DNA of 64,000 nucleotides from Rattus norvegicus (taxonomy: Eukaryota > Chordata > Mammalia > Rodentia > Muridae): NCBI RefSeq assembly GCF_036323735.1, contig NC_086038.1, forward strand, positions 23,716,501-23,780,500, given 5' to 3'. The position numbers and the translations under genes are program-made. Within the stretch, counting starts at the first letter, position 1. Every line of letters starts with the position of its first letter. The notes below the pieces were generated by a model, which made no database searches, was not told where the DNA came from, and saw only the letters and a list, made by a program, of their open reading frames with translations. This document shows positions 22,012 to 32,471 of this stretch, piece by piece.

Positions 22012-23297
22012 ACACGGGAGCCTCAAAACATTAAACACTTGCTAACCTCACTATTTCTGGAGAGATTGTTGGTGGTATTTTTAAATCCTTTGTTACTTTT
22101 CTGGTTGTGTTTCTTCTATAATTTCTTTGCTTAAAAATAGTCTTACATGACGAGTAAATATATGTCAATATATCTTGAATTTATATAAATCTATGATGAA
22201 TCTATCCCTTAAATTCTAACCGTAAGTCAAAGATAAGAAGTATTTCATACAACTTATACTCAGGGTGGATAACTAAACAGGGAATATGGAGAAATCATGG
22301 ACTAGATAATTCAAAAGTTAGTCAAATGTAGAAAGAACAGACTGGAAATATTGGAATATAAAGAGGATAGTAGACTCAAGTCGTTTACACATTAGATGAA
22401 CATGAAATTTTTCTCTGATGCTCGTGATGCTCCGTTCCCTCACGGAAGCCAATGTAGAGGAAATAGACTATAAATTCATGTAGGAGTATTCTCTCACTTC
22501 TCATCATCATCACCATAACCACCACCATCATCTCCGTCTACCCCCGTCCTCCTCCTCCCTGGGAATGCCTCTTCCCACTGTACATGGTTTGTCTTTCCAA
22601 CTTATTGATGGCTCTTCATTTCTCAATATCATCCTACTCCTTCTTATCCATATATTTCTTGAAAGCTAAAACATAGTCATTCAAGCATTAGATATATCAA
22701 AAAATTCTGCCTCGGCCAACTCCTTCTATAAGTCACTACTTTGAGTCTTTTGAAAGCATCCATCATTCTGTGGTAAATGTCTTTTAGGAATTTGCCTTCT
22801 CCATCTTGGCACTTAGTGATATTACTCAGTGACTGGAATGAGCACCCTTTTCAGGTAAAATTCCTCACTGGTTATGCCCTGACATTTTCTTAACTCTGAC
22901 CCAGCATCTCTCTTTGAATGGTGTAATTTCTTTGTGATCACTGAAATGTTCTTTCATTATGGGATTCTGTCCGTCTCTATCTTCACTTTCACTTGCTAAT
23001 AGGCATGGAGCTCATGCCTCTGGCCTCACTTCTTTGGTGGTTGGTACAGAAATTTAAGGTTATCCTCGTTTACACAGTAAGGTCAAGGACAGCTGTGTGT
23101 ACATATTGAGTTTGGGGCTAGCTTTAGTCCATAGAACTTTTTCTCAAAACAAGTAATCAAAAAGCATAACCTTCTGGTACTTGGCGTGTTTTTCTCTGTT
23201 TTCTCCCATAGTTGGAGGTCACATGAATGAATAAAGCCACTCTGAACATTTACTTTGATACTTGATGAGAATTGAGGCTTTTCACTTCCAAATATCT

Positions 23298-23302
<5 letters not shown>
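22012..23302. other. Intron with a short CAT/CAC triplet patch
   Basis: Imperfect (CAT/CAC) triplets at 22503-22535. Nothing else recognised. Confidence 0.5.
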
Positions 23303-23356
<54 letters not shown>

Positions 23357-23460
23357 ACACACACAATGTGTGTACAAATGTGTATACATGTATTTAGACA
23401 TATATGCATATTTATATATGTATATATCATACATGTGTATATGTATACATGCATACATTT
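23303..23460. repeat. (CA)n and TG/TA-rich microsatellite
   Basis: (AC)n about 48 bp pure (23303-23350), CA continuing to 23375, then mixed TGTA/CATA/TATA alternating sequence to 23460. Confidence 0.95.
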
Positions 23461-23499
23461 CACATATATTTCTATCTTTCCTTATTCATATATTTACAT

Positions 23500-23504
23500 G
23501 GGAC

Positions 23505-23535
<31 letters not shown>

Positions 23536-23672
23536 CAGACAGAGACAGAGAGAGAATCTCACTATATGAACCTAGCTGTATTCACTATGTAAACCAGGCT
23601 GGCCTTGACATCATCTGTCTATCTCTATATCCTGAGTTCTGGGATTAAAGACATGCTCCACTATTCTAGCCT
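23500..23672 (-). mobile_element. Antisense B1 with expanded GAGACA end
   Basis: TAAACCAGGCTGGCCTTGACATC and CCTGAGTTCTGGGATTAAAGACATG are the complement of B1. At its 3' end (antisense left), the GAGACAG word normally present in B1 has expanded into a GAGACA/GACA tract (23504-23554). Confidence 0.85.
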
Positions 23673-24369
23673 CTGCCTGATACTTTGCTGCAGCTCAGCC
23701 AAGGTTTCTTTCCCTTCCATGCCATTGTCTATATAATTACATAGCCACATTAGACTAGAGGAAAATATAGTTTATCTTTCTGATGTAAGAGTATGTTCTT
23801 ATGTGTTTTCCTGTATAGATTAATTATATCAGTATACCAGGCCTTCCAGAATCAACCTGTAGACCTATAGACAATTCTGAGGAAGAATGTTTCAGATATA
23901 CAATATAAGTATAAGTTGCATAATTAAATGCAAAGATACAGAAACAGGAATAAAAGAGAGATAGAAGATGTTACATTCTACATGGTGGGGGGGCTCAGTT
24001 ATGACCAAGACATATATAGGAGATGAACTACTTTAAAAAAAAATCCATGCAGTCCAGGGCTTCAGATAGAATCAATAAAGAAAACAGTTATATTAATGTA
24101 CCACGACTTAGAAAGGTAGGGCAAGCAGAATGGGAATGGGAAAGACACAGAAGCAACCTAAGTTAGAATCTGCAGATATAGCCCAAGACCAAAGCATGTT
24201 ATGTGAGACATATTAGAGTTTACAAGCATGAGAATAGACATGGTGTGTTGATGTGCCTTTGAAGCAAGAGCTTTTTTTCCCCTAAATTATTCAAATTGTT
24301 TCATTGTATTGTCTTGTATACATGCATACTATATGCTATTCTGTGTATGAGATATTGTGGTAGAATTTC
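23673..24369. other. Intron, nothing recognised
   Basis: No family or exon recognised. Confidence 0.45.
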
Positions 24370-24945
24370 CCATAATAAATAATCATTACAAGGGACCAAT
24401 CATTGGGCCAGTAGGCTGGACTTAGGGGTTGGGAAGAGAAAAAGGGAGGCTGGAGAAAGAAATGGCCTTTTGGGATGGGAGCAAGAGAGGCAGGCAGAAT
24501 GTAAGTAGCCAATCGCTGTTGGTTTAAGTGGCAGATCCACTAGGATCCACCACACAAAGAATAGTTTGCAAACTTAGAATGCTAGGTTCAGCGCCCAGCA
24601 ATTGTTTTACCCGTTGATTCTAAACTAAGATTGTATGAGGTTTTCCTTCATGCGGTGACTCAATTGGGTTCCTTATGGTGGCAGAGCATGATGTGCAAGG
24701 GTGCACCCCAGCCAGCCACAGGAATTTAGAAGTGTGGGGCATGCATGGCAACGGCCACCCATGGGAAATTAGCCGTCGGGAATAGAGAGCGATTTCAGAG
24801 CTCCAAAGAGGCAGAGCCAGCCTGGGTAAGACAGGCCCTGGCTAAAAGGAAAGAATGCAGTCTTGTCCTGTCTACTGGGCTGGAGACAGACCAAGGTCAC
24901 TGGCCAGTACCTAGCCAGCAATAGCGTGGAATTTTTTTTAAATAT
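24370..24945. mobile_element. Possible ERV-type LTR
   Basis: More GC- and CpG-containing than both flanks, with a G/A-rich left block (24420-24500), GGTTCAGCGCCCAGCAATTG, and CTTCATGCGGTGACTCAATTGGG. The composition and words resemble rodent ERV LTRs, but I cannot name the family or see a duplication. Confident only that it differs from its flanks. Confidence 0.35.
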
Positions 24946-25030
24946 TTCATATTCCAAGATATTTTATAAAAACTGCATTTAAGTAAGGACCATTCCAACT
25001 TAAGTACCCCTAAGCATGGGTAAAACGTTT

Positions 25031-25066
25031 GATATGCAAATTGAGATCGATATGCAAATTGAGATT
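25031..25066 (+). promoter_or_regulatory. Tandem 18-bp duplication with two octamer (POU) motifs
   Basis: GATATGCAAATTGAGATC (25031-25048) is followed immediately by GATATGCAAATTGAGATT. Each unit contains a perfect ATGCAAAT (25034-25041 and 25052-25059), the classical Oct/POU site, 18 bp apart on the same strand. Motif presence is direct observation; regulatory function is inference. Confidence 0.5.
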
Positions 25067-25439
25067 TAGTTTTCTATACAGAAAATCTAGACTTATTCCT
25101 AAACACTGCTCTTTCTGCACTCTTCAAACCTTGAATTGTATGTGTGCTGTGGTCATCTCTGCTATTATGTCAGTTCAACCTGTTTCCTTCTCACATATAC
25201 TCATTAACATCATCTCAGCCATTTTATCAAATGCCTACAATTTAAAACATATAAGTTATGCTAAGAATCTTACTGGTCTTTATAAAATGTGCCTTTTAAA
25301 TTTTTTTGACTCTTCTCCTCTTGGAATAGTTTATAAGCAATCATTAAACTATTATTTTTTAATTTGTTGACCACTTTCCCCCAAATTTTTATCAACTCAT
25401 TGTATCCCTCACCCCATTACCGCTCTTGCCTCTTTATTT

Positions 25440-25448
25440 CAACTTTCT
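25440..25448 (+). repeat. Target-site duplication, left copy (L1 at 25449)
   Basis: CAACTTTCT, identical to 25528-25536. Confidence 0.75.
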
Positions 25449-25527
25449 TTTTTTCTTTTCTTTTCTTTTCCTCCATCTTTATTGACTTGGGTATTTCTCA
25501 TTTACTTTTCGATTGTTATTCCCTTTC
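25449..25527 (-). mobile_element. Very short L1 3'-end insertion
   Basis: The T-rich start (A tail in antisense, interrupted by C) is followed by TTTATTGACTTGGGTATTTCTC...GATTGTTATTCCCTTTCC. This matches the last 50 or so bases of the rat L1 3' UTR seen at 62145-62193. Flanked by a 9-bp exact duplication, it is a 5'-truncated L1 of only about 79 bp including the tail, in the same orientation as Ctnna3. Confidence 0.85.
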
Positions 25528-25536
25528 CAACTTTCT
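25528..25536 (+). repeat. Target-site duplication, right copy (L1 at 25449)
   Basis: CAACTTTCT at the truncated 5' end of the element. Confidence 0.75.
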
Positions 25537-26215
25537 AATATATATTTATTAAATATGCATCCACATAGACTGCCATCAATGGGAAGATGCAGCCACATGG
25601 GATTCTACATTTTGAACCTTTTAAAATTGTTGTACATCAGTTTAATTATCAGTTTTGGATGTGTTTCATAGAGAGGGGGGATCCCATGAATTGTTTGGAT
25701 TCTTACCTGCAATTCCATCTCGAATTCTCCTGGCAACAGGGGAGTAGAGATCTTCCTCTTCCTGGCTGAGGTGTTGAAGCCAGGGGTATTCTCTTCCCTG
25801 GATACAACGAACTTCTTGTTTTCTAGCGACTGACATTTTAGGTGGCAGGGAGGATAAGTTTGGTATTTGTTATAATTGTGCACCATTTCTTTGGGATTAG
25901 TAGTATTTTCCCAGTATGAGAGCATCTCTGGTCATCTGTCCCATATTTCCTGCACCCTCAAAAGTCAAAATTGACTAGAGTTCTTAATCTTAAACCCCTT
26001 GATTTTATGTTTCTAATCATCAATGCAACAAATTACCATGACGCAGCGCTGTGTTCAGCATTGCAGCAACTGTTCTGCTTGGGCCCTGTCACCTTCTGCT
26101 GTCATTTCCTTGATACACTCTCCATGGAGTATTTTCAGCTTCTCCACCCCTACTCTCTAGACACAGGCTAAGGGTCAAGAGACAACTTTACTGAAAACTA
26201 ACAAATGTATTTGTG
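25537..26215. other. Intron, nothing recognised
   Basis: The 106-codon minus-strand frame (25605-25925) and the plus-strand frame (25587-25769) show no domain or splice context. Confidence 0.45.
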
Positions 26216-26557
26216 ACAAACTGAATGAGAATGGTCCCCATGGGCTCATAGATTTGAATGTCTGGTCAACAGGAAGTGACACTGTTTGAAAGAATTAGGA
26301 GGTGTAGCCTTGTTGGAGGAAGTGTGCCCCTGGGGATAGGATTTGAAATTTCAAGAGCCCATACCCAGCCCAGAGTCCCTTGCTTCCTACTGCCTGCAGA
26401 TCCACAGCAGAACTCTCAGTTCTTTTACTCAACTCCTTCACCAGCACCATGTCTACCTGCTGTCTACTGCTAAACTTCTGAAACTGTAAGCAAGCCTCAA
26501 TTACATGGTCATAGTATCTCTTCGTGGCAATACAACACCATTCAAGACCAGATTCCA
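26216..26557 (+). mobile_element. MaLR-like solo LTR
   Basis: Third copy of the family at 4349 and 10866: ATGAGAATGGTCCCCATGGGCTC, GAATTAGGAGGTGTAGCCTTG, CCAGCACCATGTCTACCTGC, AACTTCTGAAACTGTAAGC, GGTCATAGTATCTCTTC. A segment of about 30 bp is missing between the CTGCTGTCTACTG block and the AACTTCTGAAAC block. Confidence 0.65.
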
Positions 26558-26689
26558 CTAGGCAATTTTAAATGTTCACTTGTTTGTGAATCTTACAAAG
26601 GTGAAATTCTAGGTGTCATAAAAAGTTAATTTGTATGATGGGGAGATAATTCCCTCTTAACTTTGAGAAAGTTTGTGTAAAATAATTAA

Positions 26690-27265
26690 AATGTAGTTGC
26701 CTCAGGTTCAGGCCAAGACAAGGGACTGAAGTACCTGGATGGCCTCAAATAACTTCCCCACCCTCGCTGCACCCTTTCTAGGGTTGGGACCACAGCTCCA
26801 TTTTCTAGCTTCTCTTGGGCTACAGATGAGGTGGGAAGGTTAACTAAGCATATTCGACTTTTATCTTTTGAAAAATCTCAGGCTTCCTTACAACCAAAAG
26901 TAGGCATCCCATTGGCCTCCAGCTCCTCCCAGGATCTGTCAGTCCCTACCTGGCATACCCTGTGCCCAACCTTGAACTTTCCAGCCCAGGGATTGGGCTG
27001 CACTTCCCCAGAGTCTCAGTCTTTCTGTCTCTGTCTCTCTGTCTCTGTCTCTGTCTCTGTCTCTCTCTATCTATCTATCTCTATCTCTACCTATCTTTAT
27101 CTCTCTGAATTCTTTTTCTCTTTCTTTTCTCCTCTTCCTCCCTTTTTTCTCAGCATGGTGACTCCCCTGGCCTCAATCCTTGGGGCCAGTGAACTCGCCC
27201 CATGAGTAGCTCTCCAATAAGCCTGCCTTTAACATAATCTAATCTGGTTTGATTGGCTCATTTTA
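26690..27265 (+). mobile_element. Possible ERV-type LTR with internal microsatellite
   Basis: A GC-richer left part, a pyrimidine tract, then TGGGGCCAGTGAACTCGCCCC, CTCTCCAATAAGCCTGCC (polyadenylation-like) and a terminal GATTGGCTCATTTTACCAG. The signal order suggests an LTR in plus orientation. Family unknown to me and no duplication seen. Confidence 0.38.
27021..27107. repeat. (CTGT/CT/TATC)n pyrimidine microsatellite
   Basis: CTGTCT words pass into CTCT and then CTAT words, inside the LTR-like segment. Confidence 0.93.
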
Positions 27266-28214
27266 CCAGTGGAGAAATAACCTATCAAACTGCTTGCTTG
27301 CCTAGAGGACAATCCAAATTAATTAAGAAACTTCTTCAAAAATGATTACATATTTATCATGCAACATCAACGAATTTTAGAAAGCTTCAATTATGATGAA
27401 ATTGTTCATGATGAGACTGTAAAATATATTAATGTTTAACATTACAGCTGAGGCATGATTCCTATAGAGAACCATATACCTGTCTATATTGTATACATAT
27501 GAATATTTACTGACTGGGTGACTGGGGAAAATGGGAGGAACAGGGAGAAAGACATAAGGCGAGAGACAGAAAGAGAGACAGTGAGATACTGAGATGAAAA
27601 AGATTGTTAGAATTTCTGCCTGCAGACACCGGAGCATAGACCAAAACTCAATTGTCCAGTGCATGAAAAGAAATGAGAGGGTATTATCAAGCGACAGGCT
27701 TTGACTAGGGGGGAAAAACTGTCAAGAGTTTTAAATGGAAAAAATAGAAACTGATAACCAAATGGCATTCATAATGAAATGCTATGTATAATATAAGTTT
27801 AATTGTTATACTCTCCAGTGAAATTCCAGTGGCACCTCCGCTCTCTTTTAGCTTTGAAAAGTGGGTTTTCTTTCAGTAGAATACAAGATAGAACCCAATT
27901 CCATTTTGGAGGATAATTGTACTAACCGAAACAAAGCATGACAGGACCAGCATAGCCACAAGGTATTGTTTCATAAAATGTAGGTCAGAGTACTTTTCTG
28001 TATCATTGAATAGTTTATATCCCATTGCAATCCTTTTAAAAAATTTGACTTGATTTCTATTGTATTCTTCCTCATCCAGCAACTCATCCAACTTTTACAT
28101 GTCTGGCGATGTGAAGAGGACTTTTGTTGCAGTATATTTTAAAAAAGATTTCTTCTATCCACCCACACTAGTGCTTGCACCATAGGGCCACATGGGTTCT
28201 GTGGGTATCTGTGG
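27266..28214. other. Intron, nothing recognised
   Basis: The minus-strand 72-codon frame at 27873-28091 has a charged first half and a hydrophobic second half. I do not recognise it and see no splice signals. Confidence 0.4.
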
Positions 28215-28735
28215 GTTCATCTCAGTCAACAAAGCCTCTCACCACTAAGCTCCATCCTATATCACACAGCTGATGGCTACTCTCTGAGCCTGGCAACAAT
28301 TTCTTTACCTGTCTAGTTCCCAAGGCAGGTTGCCACCATGCTACACATACACATCCCAATTTCATGGCAGGTCCAGTGTGTCCCACCATCACACACTCTC
28401 TTGACATACACTCTCTTGAACTCAATTAAATTGCCACATGAAAGAATATGACACGCAATAACCTCCAATCCAATTGATAAGATATAATTGCCCATCTAAA
28501 CAGCACAAAATCCTGTATACATCTATCCCTTAAGAATAGTCATAACAACCTGTAAATTTATAGAGAGAAATCTTAACATCCACCTCCATGTTCTCTCAGC
28601 TGTTCCTCCTCCTCTTGCTCTGGTCTCTTCCTCTCTAAAACTTTTCTCCCACCCATCCTTCCTTCTCATCCAATGACAGGCTTCATTCTATCCTGTATCT
28701 GCCTTCACCTGCAAAATGACATCAACCTATACACT
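28215..28735. mobile_element. LTR-like interspersed repeat, copy B
   Basis: Paralogue of 13790-14195 in the same orientation. Collinear words run from ATCCAATTGATAAGATATAATTGCCC through CAACCTGTAAATTTAT to CCAATGACAGGCTTC and ATCCTGTATCTGCC. This copy extends about 250 bp further left (CTGTCTAGTTCCCAAGGCAGG and onward) and lacks the hairpin segment of copy A. Confidence 0.55.
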
Positions 28736-31275
28736 ATGTAGTTACTGACATTCAGAGTATGTTTACTGCCCTGTGCTGGGAGAAAGGAGTCACTGTCTTC
28801 AGCTGGGTACCCACTGCTGAAGTCTCCAGGCTCCAAAAGATCACTCTAATACCACAGAGAAATGGCTAATCTCAGTTTAAAAAGCACAATGAGCAGACTG
28901 GACTGTGAGGGAGAGACTTACAGGAAGAAGGGAAACAGACAGGTGAGGAGGTTTGAGTGGTAGCATGGACTGTACATTATGTCTGTGTCTAAAATTGTCC
29001 AAGAGCAAATTAAATATTAAATAAAAACAAACCAATAATTTTGGTTTAATTAACTTTTAAAGAGTCCTGTTTCAGATTAGTTTTAGCAAATACTTTACCT
29101 GAAGTGAACTGGAGTTGCAGTCACAGGACACATTGTTGACAAAGCACACCAAGGTTGCTAACACATACAACATTTCAAAGTAAGGCATCTGCTAAGGCTT
29201 GCTTTTCCTACCATATTTTCTATGTAGACATTTTTTTTAATATTTTGAACAATTGTACACTTAACTTACTTTTCCACTAAACATCTTGAAATGTTTACTA
29301 GTCAGGTCCTCACAAAACAGTGACTTAACTGCCCATCTTACTGAGCATCTCTCTCCGGGTTTAGATAAAAAGTATCACACCAAGGCTAGTCCTTCTTACA
29401 AATGTTTAGCACGTTATCTTTTCATTTTAATTTTGTTTAGAACCTTCATTGAAACAGCATTTTTAGGTCATTCTATTTACTACTTCCTGTGTTTAGGATT
29501 TGAAAACTCTCAGTCTTAACCCTGAAGGGCAATGTGCATTACTGATTCGTGATGATTTCAAATTGTATTTATTCACTGTACCATCATAACATTGTTTTGT
29601 GTGTAGTGCATTGTGATACAATAGCTTCATACACGTAACATGTCTGGCACAGGGTAGTCTGTTTTGTGACTTCAGTAGTTGCCTGAAGATTGAGTTTTGT
29701 TTCAGGTCTGTGTTCTTCAGCAACTGGTAAGAGAGGCGTTCCACATCTTGCTGCTCTTTGGTTAATTATAGAAAGACATTTGCAACCTGTTTTTCCATAT
29801 TCCGTTTCCGCTAATGACCTCATTCCCCTAAATGGTGGGTGTAGAGAGCTAGGCAACCTCAAGACTTGTTCTCTTAAAGATTTTGATTTCATAGAAGACT
29901 TGCCCACATAGTGCAAGCCCTTCCCAGGAGAAGTGTTCTGATATTACAGTCTGGGTCTCCTCCTCCTCAGGATTCAGTTTCCATACACATATGACTTATG
30001 AGTTATGGTCCACCTTTCAATTCATACCCAATAGTAAGGCAAGTTTTTTGCCTAAGAAGACCCAAACCCCAGACATAGAGCGACACTGTCAAGAGTCTAC
30101 TCACTGGAATATTCTAGTAAGTAGGTTTCAGCTCATGAAGGACTAACGGATTTTTCCATAAAAGCATACTTAGAACAACACAGGCACAAGAACCTTTGTC
30201 AGAGTGTTCTCAGAATACATCAGTGTCACAGAGAGGGTTTCCTCATTGAGGACACATGCTCAATGCTAAGGTATCTTGGCCGAGTGAAGTAGGGTTATTG
30301 ACCTTGGGCTCAGTAAATTGTTCCTGTTTGCATTTGGCCATCACCTCCACAATTGCCTTATCTCCTTGTTTTGTTGGCTTCTGCCTCTTCTCCTCTGAAC
30401 CCTTTTCTTTTTCCTCTGTGGGTAGCCTTTTAAAGTCAAGTCCTTGCAAACTTCTTAGCATCATACTGGAGTGTTTATCATCCAGTTTTATGCACCATCA
30501 CCACAATGAACCGGGGCTAATTAATAATGGTAAAGGAACAATCAATTAGAACCAAAAAATGGAGGAAGCAAGGTGAAATTTGTTTCCAGAGATATAAAAG
30601 ATCAGGGACCAGTGTCAGTGTTTTACCTGCTGAGGAATTCTCATTTTCATGTGGTCATCCAACAACCACTGGACATGAGCCACAGTGATGCAGACAGAAA
30701 TAAGGGATGGGGGCTTTGAAGTCCCTTCAGTTGTCAGGATACATGTACAGAATCTCACAGCCATGCTGACTCTCTAACAGAGAGCAGAGGCAGTCAGACC
30801 GTGCTACCACAAACTCTCAAAAATACTTTAAGTCATTTTAATTATAGATAATGCATACTTCCTTCATTGCCTTCATTGTTCATTGGGTTTCAAAGACACT
30901 GATTTGCAATCCCAGGAATCCCACGGGCCACAAATCCTGATGAGGAAGCAGTAGGTATCAATCTCTCAAGAGCTTCAGAGTGAAGGAGCCTTAGTTACCC
31001 ATTTCAGTGGAGAGTACACGAGGTGTTAGATTGATAATCGCAGCGTATGAAGGTGTGAGAGCAGAGAGAGACTGTATAAGAAATTGTGCTATTTTTACGA
31101 TAATTCTGGAATTGTAGAGTCATAACTTCCTAATTCTATATTTGCATTTCCCCTTGCCACTCAGAAAAACTTGGACATTTCAGAGGTGTGACAAACATGT
31201 GACCAACGGCGCATTTCAGAGATGTGACAATAACATGACTGCCGCCCATCACTTATCACACCATCATTCCTACGC
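28736..31275. other. Intron proximal to the exon, no repeat recognised
   Basis: 2.5 kb almost free of recognisable repeats, unlike the rest of the window. A lysine/glutamate-rich minus-strand frame (30243-30494) has no acceptor or donor and is unrecognised. It could be an old processed-pseudogene fragment or chance. Confidence 0.4.
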
Positions 31276-31284
31276 AGTTACCTG
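31276..31284 (-). other. Ctnna3: 5' splice site (donor) of the Ctnna3 exon
   Basis: On the minus strand CAG|GTAACT, with the exon ending at 31282 and the invariant GT at 31281-31280. A good match to the mammalian donor consensus (CAG|GTRAGT), with C instead of G at +5. Confidence 0.88.
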
Positions 31285-31463
31285 GTGAAGTCAGTCATCT
31301 CCATCATGATCATGCACATCTTCTTGGCAAGCACGATGATATCATTGCTTGTGTCGTCCCATATCTCAATCTCAGCGTCCAGCTTGCTCTTCACCTTCTT
31401 GAAGTCAGCTACTTGCTCTGCAATCTTTTCCTTTTCTGCCTCAGGCAGTTGAGTCATCTTGGC
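31282..31463 (-). CDS. Ctnna3: Alpha-T-catenin (Ctnna3) internal coding exon, 182 bp
   Basis: Alpha-catenins link the cadherin-beta-catenin complex to F-actin at adherens junctions. Alpha-T-catenin does so mainly in heart (area composita), brain and testis. Read on the minus strand, the exon gives 60 whole codons plus two bases without a stop. It starts AKMTQLPEAEKEKIAEQV, continues through a WDD-SNDIIVLAK segment, and ends CMIMMEMTDFT. It starts in phase 0 and ends in phase 2. In the family this is the start of the C-terminal vinculin-homology actin-binding domain. AKM, plus an R expected from the previous exon, aligns with the RAIM motif of alpha-E-catenin. Paralogue choice is from memory: alpha-E and alpha-N have WDDSGND and AKQM here, while this exon has WDDTSND and AKKM, as in alpha-T. 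Flanking GT and AG sites are intact, arguing against a processed pseudogene. The exon is too short and start-codon-limited to appear as a long ORF. Confidence 0.92.
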
Positions 31464-31492
31464 CTAGAATGTGATAATTCAATTTTAAAGCC
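31464..31492 (-). other. Ctnna3: 3' splice site (acceptor) of the Ctnna3 exon
   Basis: On the minus strand the intron ends TTGAATTATCACATTCTAG, then exon GCCAAG. The AG is at 31465-31464. The polypyrimidine tract is weak and purine-interrupted (only TTCT next to the AG), so recognition may depend on exonic signals. Confidence 0.88.
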
Positions 31493-32423
31493 ATTCCCCT
31501 ACAGAGCAGCATTTTAGGAAGAAGTTGTTACTATGGGACACTTGTACAAAGATTTCACTTAAAAATCAAGATACCTGGAGCTTAAGTCATCTAACTGTAA
31601 TTTTCCTATTTGATTCATATGGGAAAAGCTACACAATTTTAAGTATTTGTTCAGACAGTTTAGGGTTACATTTAAGATTAGGAGGTAGACTATGGTATCT
31701 GGTGTTTGAATTTTCCTCTATAAAATGACGTGCTACTTTCCAAATTTTTAATATTCCAAATTTTAAGTTAATTAAAATTGAATCTGAGGCATCATATTTG
31801 TTAAGTATATGAGGCATATACTTCATACACTTTTAATTATATTAATAAAACACTTCAAAAGATGTGGTTAAAATTCACTTGAAATGGTACTATCTATTTA
31901 TACACTTATGTATTCATATATACATATAAATTGTTCCTTAAATAAACACTGTATACAGATTTATAAACAATTACAGCATATAATTATAAAACGCAGAGGT
32001 GGTATTATAATTTGTACATGAAAATATTCAGATTCATATTAGCATATACACTATCCCCATGGAAGAATAAGAGTGAAGGGAAGGATTTATGAAGGGCGAC
32101 CTCCCTCATCAGCATACCGGGTCTAGAGGTCTCAGACAGCAAACATTATCTGCTTGGGCATGATAGCACTGTGAATATGTTACATTCTTAACAGCATGCA
32201 ATGCACCTTCCCATTGCATGTGAAATGAGGCTTTGGTAAGAAACCATGTAAACTCTGACACCACCGAATTCGCAACCTCAGTGCCTGGAAACTGTCAGCT
32301 TTGTGAATTAGAAAAAAAATCTAAGAGTAAAAATGATTTGATACTATAAAGACCATAAAATTTTATGAAGCTCTTTGCAGTTATATTGTGAAACAAGTTA
32401 GGTCTGGGTCTGCTCCCAGCAAT

Positions 32424-32424
<1 letters not shown>
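31493..32424. other. Exon-proximal intron, AT-rich, nothing recognised
   Basis: Strongly AT-rich (31730-32000). No repeat family recognised. Confidence 0.5.

Positions 32425-32471
<47 letters not shown>

Larger units (their letters stand above)
1..31281 (-). other. Ctnna3: Ctnna3 intron, downstream of the exon (partial)
   Basis: Everything left of the exon at 31282-31463 lies downstream in gene direction. I see no further alpha-catenin exon here. The next coding segment of the family, which continues the actin-binding domain, was not recognised on the minus strand, so this intron exceeds 31 kb. That agrees with the very long introns known for this gene. The intron is filled with the repeats listed separately. 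The inference rests entirely on the exon call. Confidence 0.75.

Noticed and set aside
27873..28091. 72-codon minus-strand frame with charged start and hydrophobic end as a small membrane protein
   Set aside because: No family recognised, and no promoter, splice or conservation evidence available.
31282..31463. Processed alpha-catenin pseudogene instead of an exon
   Set aside because: Homology stops exactly at canonical GT and AG sites with intronic sequence beyond. A retrocopy would continue into neighbouring exons.
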